DNA from: Bacteroidota bacterium
GTDB taxonomy: Bacteria; Bacteroidota; Bacteroidia; Bacteroidales; P3
Length of the DNA: 64,000 nt
Direction of reading: 5' to 3'
Assembly (NCBI GenBank): GCA_017860275.1
Contig: JAFNAQ010000006.1
Span: 1 to 64,000 of the forward strand
Of the stretch, positions 1 to 7,793 are shown piece after piece (position 1 is the stretch's first letter; each line of letters begins with the position of its first letter). The position numbers and the translations under genes are program-made. The notes below the pieces were generated by a model. It did not search any database and was not told the DNA's origin. It was given only the letters and a program-made list of their open reading frames with translations.

Positions 1-70
1 TATAAGAATAATCTTGTGCATAGGTTGTTAAACCGCTTATTAATAATAATACAAATACTAATTGCTTCAT
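1..70 (-). CDS. Secreted protein, N-terminal end only
   Basis: The reverse strand opens with an ATG at 70 and runs off the window after 23 codons (MKQLVFVLLLISGLTTYAQ, then DYSY). Seen: a short basic start, a hydrophobic stretch and a Y-A-Q cleavage site, which is the usual Bacteroidota signal peptide I pattern. The protein is therefore exported to the periplasm, outer membrane or beyond; its function cannot be read from this fragment. It lies downstream of leader module copy 1 (185-413) on the same strand, with about 115 nt between the module and the ATG. Two other genes behind the same module (19907 and 49242) encode T9SS cargo, so T9SS cargo is a reasonable but untested guess here. Confidence 0.7.
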   Translation of the reverse strand, partial: MKQLVFVLLLISGLTTYAQDYSY

Positions 71-184
71 ACTTATAGTTTTTTAAACAAATCCTATGGG
101 TAAATATTTTATTCTAACACTTTTATTTAACAACAAAATTAAATAAAAGTTTGATAAGAATATTTATTCATTAAGTCTTTCCAT

Positions 185-413
185 ATTTTTACTTTGTTTC
201 AATCTCCTTAATCCTTATCTTGTTCTAAGAAATAGCTGATTTGTACTATTAAATAGGCGATTTAATATGCAAATGATGCGCATCATTTGATACAAAAGAT
301 GCACATCATTTACTATGAAAGATGCACATCATTTTTATTTAAGGAATTTTATATTTTGATTTGTTGGGCGCAGGCAAGCGGCGCCCGCAGGATGAATTTG
401 TATTGCAAATATA
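185..413 (-). promoter_or_regulatory. Leader module, copy 1 (promoter, hairpin, three-site array, conserved tail)
   Basis: Read on the minus strand: a TATATTTG promoter box (406-413), a GC-rich hairpin (GGGCGC/GCGCCC, about 366-385), an A/T-rich spacer, three GATGYRCATC sites at 321-330, 298-307 and 275-284 (exactly 23 bp apart), a TTAAAT/ATTTAA hairpin and a conserved tail to about 185. Positions 185-362 match 48970-49147 in inverted orientation over about 178 bp at roughly 90% identity by eye. The module points at the secreted-protein gene starting at 70. Its function is unknown; either a protein operator array or a structured leader RNA would fit. Confidence 0.75.
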
Positions 414-467
414 CGGAAAAATTATTGGATATTGGTTTGAATTATGGATATAATTATAAAGAAAAAA

Positions 468-517
468 GGGGCAAACACATAGGTTTGCCCCAAAGAGGGC
501 GAATTTATATTCGCCCT
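468..517 (-). terminator. Two tandem terminator hairpins after kup
   Basis: Two perfect hairpins follow the kup stop codon. AGGGCGAAT (496-504) pairs with ATTCGCCCT (509-517), and GGGGCAAAC (468-476) pairs with GTTTGCCCC (483-491). On the minus strand the second is followed by a T run (from the A run at 462-467), as in an intrinsic terminator ending the rho-kup operon. Both belong to the GGGCGAA...TTCGCCC hairpin family also present at 10075, 18816 and 48874. Confidence 0.75.
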
Positions 518-521
518 TAAT

Positions 522-2516
522 TTAATCTATTATTCTATCCTTAATTGGTTTGAAGTGGCTGCTTGTTTTGAAGAATTCTTCGTCTTTAAATAAGATTTTA
601 GAGGTCTCGAAAGGTAGGTACTCCATCTTTGTTTTAGTAGGGTCTAACTGAAGAGCCTTAATCTTATTTACAAGTATTTGTTTTAAGAAATAGAAATAGT
701 TCATAAGAATAAGATGCCCTAATTTAAAGTCATAGTCAGGGTTCTTTACTTGATTCATTACAACAAACCTCATATCTGAAAGAATATTATGTTCTCGTAG
801 TGAAGGGTAGCGGCTTACAAAATCAACCCTATTTTCTTTAACCAGTTGTGTCGCTATTTCTCTAAAGTAAAGGTTAATCTTTGGTTGAACCTTGAATCCA
901 ATATTTAAATCTATTCTGATTATCTTATTTGGAACAATCTCAGTTACATTATAGGTTAATTGTTTTGGGTCTTCTGTGTTGTTAACGTGAATAAACCAAT
1001 AAACATCTGCTCTTTTAACCTTGTTTCTAAGGATTGAGAATACAATATGATGTTCAAGTCTCCTTGGGCTATTGCTTTTCGTTAGGTAGATTAGATTGGT
1101 TGCGTATTTAGGTATTGTTTGATCGTTCGAAATAGAAACCAATATATCTTTAAATTTATCTAAACTAAGGTATTTCACAAATGAGTTTTCTATTAGTGAA
1201 GCCTTGTCCCAAGTGTACATTATTGAGATAAACAATAACATTAGGGTCAATGAAACCCAACCACCTTCTGTAAACTTTGTTAAGTTTGCAAATAGGAATA
1301 AGGACTCAATGGAAAGAAAAGTAATACCTAAGACAACTGCTGCTGCTGTAGAATATTTGTTTTTAATATATATTGTCAATAGTATTGAGGTCATAAGCAT
1401 AGCAATTGTAATTGACAATCCGTAAGCTGACTCCATTTTTGCAGAAGATTGGAAGAATAATACCACTGCAATACATAATACCCAAAGAGTTTTATTTACC
1501 CAAGGAATATACATTTGTCCTTTAATATTTGTTGGGTAGTTTATCTTTAGTTTTGGGAAAAAGTTAAGAGAAATTGCTTCTGCAACAATTGTAAAGGAAC
1601 CAGATATTAATGCTTGAGAAGCAATAATTGCAGCAAGTGTTGCTAGGATAACTCCATAAGGAAGTAACCATTGAGGCATTATTGCAAAAAATGGATTGAT
1701 ACTAGGGTTCCATTCAGAAGCATGACTTAATACCCAAGCTCCTTGTCCAAAATAGTTAAGAACAAGGCTTAGCTTTACAAATACCCATGTAATTCTAATA
1801 TTTCTTAATCCACAATGTCCTAAGTCGGAATATAAAGCCTCAGCTCCTGTTGTAACAAGAAATACAGCTCCAAGCAAAAATAAAGTATTAGGATAGGATG
1901 CAATTAATCTTATTGCATACATTGGGTTTAAAGCATTTAATATCTGAGGATAATCACCTAATGAATTTATCCCTAGCACTAATAGCATAGTAAACCAAAG
2001 TAACATAATAGGACCAAAATATGAGCCTAATAATGCAGTTCCAAACTGTTGAGAGAAGAATAGTACAGATAATATTGCAATAACCACTAAAACAACATTA
2101 ATATGAGGAAAGAACCTCCCTAAACCTTCAACCGCAGAGGTTACGGTAATAGCAGGAGTAATAATACCATCACCTAACAATGCGCAAGCTCCAATAATAG
2201 CAATAATATATGACCATTTATGATTCTTTTTTATTAGGGTAAATAATAAGAATATACCACCTTCGCCCTTATTATTGGCACGAAGAGTTATTAATACATA
2301 CTTAATTGTTGTCTGTAGAGTAAGAGTCCAAAATAATGCACTCAAACCTCCAAGAACAAAATCTGAGAAACCAATGGTTGCACCATTGAATGTTCTTAGG
2401 ATTGCTTGCATTGTATATAAAGGAGATGTACCTAAGTCTCCATATACAATTCCAAGAGTAATTACTAAACCAACAATAGATAAATCTGTGCCTTTTTCTT
2501 TTTTCCAGCTAATCAT
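522..2516 (-). CDS. kup: KUP-family potassium transporter
   Basis: 664 residues, the usual length for the KUP/HAK/KT family, which imports K+ together with protons across the inner membrane. Seen: the family signature GDLGTSPLY at residues 26-34, about 12 hydrophobic segments over the first 430 residues with conserved acidic and glycine-rich stretches such as GDGIITPAITV, and a soluble C-terminal domain (about 440-664). It is the last gene of a minus-strand run, starting 11 nt after the glyQS stop, so it is probably co-transcribed with rho, GDPD and glyQS. The window also encodes the high-affinity Kdp pump (53553-60865), so this strain has two potassium uptake routes; Kup is normally the low-affinity, constitutive one. 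Identification is firm. Confidence 0.95.
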   Translation of the reverse strand: MISWKKEKGTDLSIVGLVITLGIVYGDLGTSPLYTMQAILRTFNGATIGFSDFVLGGLSALFWTLTLQTTIKYVLITLRANNKGEGGIFLLFTLIKKNHKWSYIIAIIGACALLGDGIITPAITVTSAVEGLGRFFPHINVVLVVIAILSVLFFSQQFGTALLGSYFGPIMLLWFTMLLVLGINSLGDYPQILNALNPMYAIRLIASYPNTLFLLGAVFLVTTGAEALYSDLGHCGLRNIRITWVFVKLSLVLNYFGQGAWVLSHASEWNPSINPFFAIMPQWLLPYGVILATLAAIIASQALISGSFTIVAEAISLNFFPKLKINYPTNIKGQMYIPWVNKTLWVLCIAVVLFFQSSAKMESAYGLSITIAMLMTSILLTIYIKNKYSTAAAVVLGITFLSIESLFLFANLTKFTEGGWVSLTLMLLFISIMYTWDKASLIENSFVKYLSLDKFKDILVSISNDQTIPKYATNLIYLTKSNSPRRLEHHIVFSILRNKVKRADVYWFIHVNNTEDPKQLTYNVTEIVPNKIIRIDLNIGFKVQPKINLYFREIATQLVKENRVDFVSRYPSLREHNILSDMRFVVMNQVKNPDYDFKLGHLILMNYFYFLKQILVNKIKALQLDPTKTKMEYLPFETSKILFKDEEFFKTSSHFKPIKDRIID

Positions 2517-2527
2517 TTCTTTGATAA

Positions 2528-4057
2528 TTATTTGATTAACGGTCTAATTCCGTTTGAAATATATGTAAATAATTCGTTAATATGAATACGGTCTTGTTTC
2601 ATAGTATCTCTCTCACGAATAGTAACTGTATTATCTTCTAAGGTTTGAGTGTCTACTGTTATACAATAAGGTGTTCCAATAGCATCTTGACGACGGTAAC
2701 GTTTTCCAATTGCATCTTTTTCGTCATATTGCATCATAAAGTCTTGCTTAAGCATATCCATAATCTCTCTTGCTTTTTCAGGCATACCATCTTTTTTCAC
2801 AAGAGGAAGTACAGCTGCTTTTATTGGAGCAAGTACCTTTGGAAGATTAAGAACAACTCTTTCAGAACCATCCTCAAGTTTTTCTTCTTTTAGTGCGTTT
2901 GAGAATATTGCTAAAAATGTTCTGTCGAGCCCAATAGAAGTTTCAACAACATAAGGCACATAGCTTTCGTTTAGCTCTGGGTCGAAGTATTGTAGTTTCT
3001 TTCCAGAAAACTCTTGATGACGTTTTAGGTCGAAATCGGTACGAGAATGTATTCCTTCCAATTCTTTGAAACCAAAAGGAAATTCAAATTCAATATCAGT
3101 TGCAGCATTTGCATAATGTGCAAGTTTAATATGGTCATGAAAACGATATTTGCTTTCTGCAATGCCAAGCGATAAATGCCATTTCTTACGTGTTTCTTTC
3201 CAATACTCAAACCACTGAAGTTCTGTGCCAGGGCGTACAAAAAATTGCATCTCCATTTGTTCAAATTCTCTCATACGGAAGATAAACTGACGAGCAACAA
3301 TTTCATTACGAAAGGCTTTACCTATTTGTGCAATACCGAAAGGAATTTTCATCCTACCAGTCTTTTGAACATTAAGATAGTTAACAAATATTCCTTGAGC
3401 AGTCTCTGGGCGAAGATAAACAACATTAGAGTCTTCGGATAATGAACCCATTTGAGTAGAGAACATTAAGTTGAACTGACGAACATCTGTCCAGTTTCTT
3501 GTTCCAGATATTGGGCAAACTATACCAAGTTCTTCAATAAGTTCTTTTACTCCCACAAGGTTATTGTCATTCATTAATTGAGCAAAACGTTCGGTGATAG
3601 AGTCAATCTTTGCTTGATTTTCCATTACTCTTGGGTTGGTAGAAATAAATTGAGCCTTATCGAAGCTTTCTCCAAAACGTTTTTCTGCCTTTTCAACCTC
3701 TTTATTAATCTTATCTTCAATCTTTGCAATATGGTCTTCAACAAGTACATCGGCACGATAACGTTTCTTTGAGTCTTTATTGTCAATCAAAGGATCATTA
3801 AAGGCATCAACGTGACCAGATGCCTTCCATATTGTAGGATGCATAAATATTGCAGTATCTATTCCCACAATATTTTCATGCATTTGAGTCATTGATTTCC
3901 ACCAATACTGTTTTATATTATTTTTTAGCTCAACACCATATTGGCCATAATCATACACAGCTGCCATACCATCATATATTTCTGATGACGGGAAGATGAA
4001 GCCATACTCTTTTGCGTGAGAGATAATTTTCTTAAATAAGTCTTCGTTTTGTGCCAT
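2528..4057 (-). CDS. glyQS: Glycyl-tRNA synthetase (single-chain alpha2 type)
   Basis: 509 residues. It charges tRNA-Gly with glycine in the cytoplasm. Seen: class II synthetase features in the order typical of the homodimeric GlyRS, with an N-terminal GMAAVYDYGQYG stretch, motif 1 near ASGHVDAF (residues 79-86), motif 2 in FRNEIVARQFIFRMREFEQ, and motif 3 around GLDRTFLAIF, followed by the anticodon-binding domain (VLAPIKAAVLPLV onward). This is the eukaryote/archaea-like alpha2 form rather than the bacterial alpha2beta2 (GlyQ + GlyS) form, which is normal for Bacteroidota. It sits 6 nt after the GDPD gene and 11 nt before kup, inside the rho operon. Confidence 0.95.
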   Translation of the reverse strand: MAQNEDLFKKIISHAKEYGFIFPSSEIYDGMAAVYDYGQYGVELKNNIKQYWWKSMTQMHENIVGIDTAIFMHPTIWKASGHVDAFNDPLIDNKDSKKRYRADVLVEDHIAKIEDKINKEVEKAEKRFGESFDKAQFISTNPRVMENQAKIDSITERFAQLMNDNNLVGVKELIEELGIVCPISGTRNWTDVRQFNLMFSTQMGSLSEDSNVVYLRPETAQGIFVNYLNVQKTGRMKIPFGIAQIGKAFRNEIVARQFIFRMREFEQMEMQFFVRPGTELQWFEYWKETRKKWHLSLGIAESKYRFHDHIKLAHYANAATDIEFEFPFGFKELEGIHSRTDFDLKRHQEFSGKKLQYFDPELNESYVPYVVETSIGLDRTFLAIFSNALKEEKLEDGSERVVLNLPKVLAPIKAAVLPLVKKDGMPEKAREIMDMLKQDFMMQYDEKDAIGKRYRRQDAIGTPYCITVDTQTLEDNTVTIRERDTMKQDRIHINELFTYISNGIRPLIK

Positions 4058-4063
4058 TGTTTT

Positions 4064-4906
4064 CTATTTATTTTTCTTTATTTCTTTTATATCTATTATT
4101 AAGTGTTTTAGACCATATTCATTAATTGCCTTATCATAATTATCTTTTGTGATATCATAAACAATTATCTTGTCTAAAAGATTTTTTTCTTTGTAAAAAT
4201 TCATCTGCTCCTCACTCGTATTGTAGAAGAAAGAGGAGTAGAAGTTTGGACGTAATTTCTTAGGAATATAGTTTATCCACTTTTCTTTACCTGCATTAAA
4301 TCCCTCTAGTGCATTAGCAATCATGGGATGTTGTAACTTTAGTAAGAGATGAGGTAAGAGTTTAGCATGAGCAATAATTACTCTCGACTGCATCTTATAT
4401 TTTAATATCAAATCATATAATTGCTGAATATTCTTATATGAAGGATTCTTTATATCAAGATAATAATACATATTAGGGAAGTCTTTAAAAATGGTTTCGA
4501 GCTCAACAACTTTTTGATTGGTTGGCATTCTTTTCCAAATTATATTATGCTTTTGTAAATCATTAAAAGAAATTTCATTTATTTCTCCATTAATACCAAG
4601 CATTCTATTTAAAGCTTTGTCATGGAAAAGTACAAGCTTATCATCTATAGTGCTGCTTATATCTATCTCAATGCCATTGAATCCTTTATTATATGCTTTT
4701 TCTACCGAAGAATAGCTATTCTCAGGAGCATCAAAAATATATCCTCTATGAGCAAAGTAGATAATATCCTTTTCGTTATGAATAAAGCTAGATGGCTTTG
4801 GTTCTTGATTCAAATAGATAAGGAGAAAACCAATTAAAACTAAAAATACACCAATAATTATTGGTGTAATTTTTAAGTGTTTAAAAAATCTATAACGCTT
4901 ATTCAT
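4064..4906 (-). CDS. Membrane-anchored glycerophosphodiester phosphodiesterase (GDPD)
   Basis: 280 residues. Seen: one N-terminal hydrophobic segment (about 14-32) that would anchor it with the catalytic domain outside the cytoplasm, then the GDPD signature: FAHRGY (His53-Arg54), PENS, GIEIDIS with the acidic metal ligands, and LFHD with the second catalytic histidine. The family hydrolyses glycerophosphodiesters to glycerol 3-phosphate and an alcohol. The rest is a TIM-barrel-length domain, complete to the end. Its ATG directly follows the stop codon of the upstream small gene, and glyQS follows 6 nt later. Substrate and exact localisation are inferred from the family. Confidence 0.85.
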   Translation of the reverse strand: MNKRYRFFKHLKITPIIIGVFLVLIGFLLIYLNQEPKPSSFIHNEKDIIYFAHRGYIFDAPENSYSSVEKAYNKGFNGIEIDISSTIDDKLVLFHDKALNRMLGINGEINEISFNDLQKHNIIWKRMPTNQKVVELETIFKDFPNMYYYLDIKNPSYKNIQQLYDLILKYKMQSRVIIAHAKLLPHLLLKLQHPMIANALEGFNAGKEKWINYIPKKLRPNFYSSFFYNTSEEQMNFYKEKNLLDKIIVYDITKDNYDKAINEYGLKHLIIDIKEIKKNK

Positions 4907-5230
4907 CTATAAAGATTCAATTTCTTTTATTATAGTTGTTGTCATTGCTTTCATTGGTTTAAGCTCACCAATTTTACTATCATCCATTAGTGATAATGTA
5001 TATAAAATAATTTCAGCTTCTTCCTTTGCAAGAGTTATTTTTTCTTTCATCTCTTTCGATGTTTCCACTTCCATTGCAAGCTCTATTGTAAGACGTAGAT
5101 CAGCCTCTGAGCTTAGCAATTGTCTTACTTGGCTTCTAAACTCTACACTTAGCATTAAAGGTTTGCAGAAACTACAAATCAAAGACGAAAGTTCATCACA
5201 TTGTTTTTGTAAATCTAATATCCTCTTCAT
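4907..5230 (-). CDS. Small helical protein of unknown function
   Basis: 107 residues, no signal peptide or membrane segment. The sequence is rich in Leu, Glu and Lys and looks all-helical, with two long helices over about residues 25-85 (EADLRLTIELAME and LAKEEAEIILYTLSLM). This recalls the small four-helix-bundle proteins common in Bacteroidota, but I do not recognise a named family. Two cysteines (C19, C22) form a CSFC pair near the start of the second helix. It sits between rho (10 nt upstream) and the GDPD gene (stop and start codons abut), so it is very probably translated and co-transcribed; its role is unknown. Confidence 0.65.
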   Translation of the reverse strand: MKRILDLQKQCDELSSLICSFCKPLMLSVEFRSQVRQLLSSEADLRLTIELAMEVETSKEMKEKITLAKEEAEIILYTLSLMDDSKIGELKPMKAMTTTIIKEIESL

Positions 5231-5240
5231 TAGACAATAT

Positions 5241-7094
5241 CTAAGAGTTCATATTTAGAAGAAATTCTTCGTTGGAACGAGTATTTTTCATTTGTTTTCT
5301 AATAAAGTCCATTGCTTCGATTGAATTCATATCAGCAATATAATTTCTCAAGATAAGCATCCTGTTCAAGATTCCATCTTCAAGTAGTAAATCTTCTCTT
5401 CTTGTTGAAGAAGCAACAAGGTCGATAGCAGGGAATACTCTCTTATTAGAAATTTTTCTATCTAATTGAAGTTCCATATTACCTGTACCTTTGAATTCTT
5501 CGAAGATAACCTCATCCATCTTAGAACCTGTTTCAATTAAGGCAGTTGCTATAATTGTTAGAGAACCTCCATTTTCAATATTTCTTGCAGCACCAAAGAA
5601 ACGTTTTGGTTTTTGAAGAGCATTTGCTTCAACACCACCAGAAAGCACCTTGCCAGAAGAAGGAGCAACTGTGTTATAAGCTCTTGCCAAACGAGTGATA
5701 GAGTCTAATACGATAACAACATCATGTCCACATTCTGTCATACGTCTAGCCTTTTCTAAAACAAGATTAGCTATCTTCACATGACGTTCTGCTGGTTCGT
5801 CAAATGTAGATGCGATAACCTCAGCATTTACCGTTCTTTGCATATCGGTAACCTCTTCAGGTCTTTCATCGATAAGTAAAACGATAAGATATGCCTCAGG
5901 GTGGTTAGAGGCAATGGCATTTGCAATCTCTTTTAATAGGGTAGTTTTTCCAGTCTTAGGAGGAGCAACAATAAGAGCTCTTTGACCTTTTCCTATTGGA
6001 GTAAATAAGTCAATAATTCTAGTCGAAAGACTTTCTAGTTTATGCCCAGTTAGTTTGAATTTTTCCTCAGGGAATAAAGGAGTAAGGTAATCGAAAGGAA
6101 CTCTATCTCTAATTTGTTCTATTGTTCTACCATTTATTAGGTCAGCCTTAACCATAGGGAAATACTTTTCTCCATCCTTAGGAGGGCGAATAGTTCCTCT
6201 AACAGTATCTCCTGTTTTTAGACCAAAAAGTTTTATTTGAGAAAGTGATACATAAATATCATCTGGAGAGTTAAGGTAGTTATAATCCGATGAACGAAGA
6301 AAACCATAACCGTCTGGCATAATTTCTAAAACACCCTCTGCAGTAATTAAACCTTCGGTTTCAAAATTATATTCAGCTCGTTTTGGAATTGGTTTAGCTT
6401 CTTTTGGTTTTTTATCTTGATTTGGTTCAGTAATCTCAGATATAGTTTTAATATCGTCTACAATAGCAATATTAATTTCATCATTTATTGGCTCGTTATT
6501 AATTTCTTCAGTTGTAGGATTCTCTTTTTCCTTAAGTCCAATTTCTTTTTTAAATCTAATCTCCTCTTTTGTCTTTATTACCTTTAGATTTAATTCAGGA
6601 AGTTTCAATTCCTCAATAATTGGAGTCTCAGGAAGATTTAAAGCACCAAGGTCAGAAACCTCGAAAATATCTAAATCTTTTTTTACTTCAATTGAAATAT
6701 TAGGTTTATTAGGTTTTTTATTTTGAGGTTTTTTGTTCTGTGGCTTACTATTCTGAGGTTTATTGGTCTGTGGTTTGTTGTTTAGAAGCTTATTAGAGTT
6801 TTCAATATTAGGAGCATTATTAGCCTCAACAACTACTGTTGGTGTTGCTTGTGTAGTCTTATTTACATTGCTTTCTGCAATAGGTTTTGGTTTGATACGA
6901 GTTCTTTTTTGAGCGTTATTGGTCTTTGATTCGGTTTCAGAATCCTCTGCCGTTGGATTGGCAGCTTGAAAATCAATGATTTTATATATCAATTCTTGCT
7001 CGTTAAGTTTGTTGATTTTTGAAATCTTCAAATCCTGAGCAATTGATTTTAATTCTTCAATTGATTTAGTTTCTAATTGTGATTTATTATACAT
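5241..7094 (-). CDS. rho: Transcription termination factor Rho with long disordered insertion
   Basis: 617 residues against about 420 in E. coli Rho. Rho is a hexameric RNA-dependent ATPase that ends transcription. Seen: an N-terminal SAP-like helical piece (1-43); a low-complexity, Lys/Asn/Pro/Gln- and Glu-rich insertion of about 200 residues (about 45-245) with repeated NKPQ/KKPQ units; the cold-shock-like RNA-binding domain (about 252-317, GYGFLRSS); then the RecA-type motor with Walker [10 protein letters not shown] (377-385), Walker [14 protein letters not shown] and the C-terminal [15 protein letters not shown] region. Large N-terminal insertions are typical of Bacteroidota Rho, and disordered Rho insertions have been linked to condensate formation in Bacteroides. 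First gene of the five-gene operon. Confidence 0.95.
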   Translation of the reverse strand: MYNKSQLETKSIEELKSIAQDLKISKINKLNEQELIYKIIDFQAANPTAEDSETESKTNNAQKRTRIKPKPIAESNVNKTTQATPTVVVEANNAPNIENSNKLLNNKPQTNKPQNSKPQNKKPQNKKPNKPNISIEVKKDLDIFEVSDLGALNLPETPIIEELKLPELNLKVIKTKEEIRFKKEIGLKEKENPTTEEINNEPINDEINIAIVDDIKTISEITEPNQDKKPKEAKPIPKRAEYNFETEGLITAEGVLEIMPDGYGFLRSSDYNYLNSPDDIYVSLSQIKLFGLKTGDTVRGTIRPPKDGEKYFPMVKADLINGRTIEQIRDRVPFDYLTPLFPEEKFKLTGHKLESLSTRIIDLFTPIGKGQRALIVAPPKTGKTTLLKEIANAIASNHPEAYLIVLLIDERPEEVTDMQRTVNAEVIASTFDEPAERHVKIANLVLEKARRMTECGHDVVIVLDSITRLARAYNTVAPSSGKVLSGGVEANALQKPKRFFGAARNIENGGSLTIIATALIETGSKMDEVIFEEFKGTGNMELQLDRKISNKRVFPAIDLVASSTRREDLLLEDGILNRMLILRNYIADMNSIEAMDFIRKQMKNTRSNEEFLLNMNS

Positions 7095-7212
7095 ATATAT
7101 TGATTATTTTTTTCTGAATAAGATTTTCAGTTATTGATAAACTATAAACTAAGAAATAAGGGAAAAGTCTGAATGATGTTTAAATCCTCTTGAAAAACTT
7201 TCTCAGACTTTG

Positions 7213-7220
7213 CAAAAGTA
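7213..7220 (-). promoter_or_regulatory. rho: Promoter box of the rho operon
   Basis: On the minus strand TACTTTTG matches the Bacteroidota -7 consensus TAnnTTTG. The predicted start of transcription is near 7207, leaving a leader of about 110 nt before the rho ATG at 7094. Confidence 0.55.
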
Positions 7221-7261
7221 TAAATATTTAGTTTATCTGCAATAAAAAATGAAAAAAATAT

Positions 7262-7269
7262 TATATTTG
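7262..7269 (+). promoter_or_regulatory. Promoter box for the 7301-10073 unit
   Basis: TATATTTG fits TAnnTTTG. It predicts a start near 7276 and so supports ATG 7301 rather than an upstream TTG at 7295. It is divergent from, and about 50 bp away from, the rho promoter. Confidence 0.6.
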
Positions 7270-7300
7270 CTGATTATTTAACGAGTAAATACAGTTGATT

Positions 7301-7783
7301 ATGAAAGGTTATATTAAAAATCTAAATGGATTAAATATTAAGTATATTATTGTAAATTCAGCAGTAATAGCAATTTCTTCAGCAGGAGAATTATTGTTTG
7401 GGAATGCTAATTTGAACTATAAGATGAATATGTATATTTCTTTTGTGATGATGCTAGCGATAATTTTCTTTATATTTAGAGGAAGGAGACAATATCAAAA
7501 GCATATTACAAATATCAAACAATTATCTTTTGGACAGAAATTAAATGCTTACCAAGCAGCATGCAAAAAGAGAGTAGAATCATTTACTGCGGTTTCTTTG
7601 GTTGCATGTTTAGGATTGATAATTTCAGGCAACTGGCTTTATTTAGCTTTCTCTGCATTTTCTTTAGTCTTAATAATCTTAAGTTGGTCTAACGCAACAA
7701 AAATTAAATTTGAACTTGGTCTTACTGAACAAGAATATAAGAGCCTTGAACAAAAAACAATAAACCCTATATATAAAAAGTAA
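7301..7783 (+). CDS. Conserved-looking membrane protein, unknown function
   Basis: 160 residues from ATG 7301; an in-frame TTG two codons upstream is possible but less likely given the promoter box at 7262. Seen: four hydrophobic segments arranged as two pairs (near residues 12-32, 43-60, and a longer region about 95-130 holding two), separated by a basic loop (RGRRQYQKHITN). There is no signal peptide, catalytic motif or repeat that I recognise. It is followed after 10 nt by the NfnAB-like gene, so the two are probably one transcript, which could hint at a membrane or redox link, but that is inference from position only. Confidence 0.65.
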   Translation: MKGYIKNLNGLNIKYIIVNSAVIAISSAGELLFGNANLNYKMNMYISFVMMLAIIFFIFRGRRQYQKHITNIKQLSFGQKLNAYQAACKKRVESFTAVSLVACLGLIISGNWLYLAFSAFSLVLIILSWSNATKIKFELGLTEQEYKSLEQKTINPIYKK

Positions 7784-7793
7784 TATTATCTCT

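Noticed and set aside
275-330. GATGYRCATC arrays as a minimal CRISPR
   Set aside because: Repeat only 10 bp, spacers 13 bp and similar between copies, no cas genes.
287-520. Open frame of 77 codons (+) starting MIQKMHIIYYERC
   Set aside because: It lies on the strand opposite leader module copy 1, and its start recurs in the frame at 48848-49033 (-) only because the repeat is shared. It runs through promoter, array and terminators; no coding signal.
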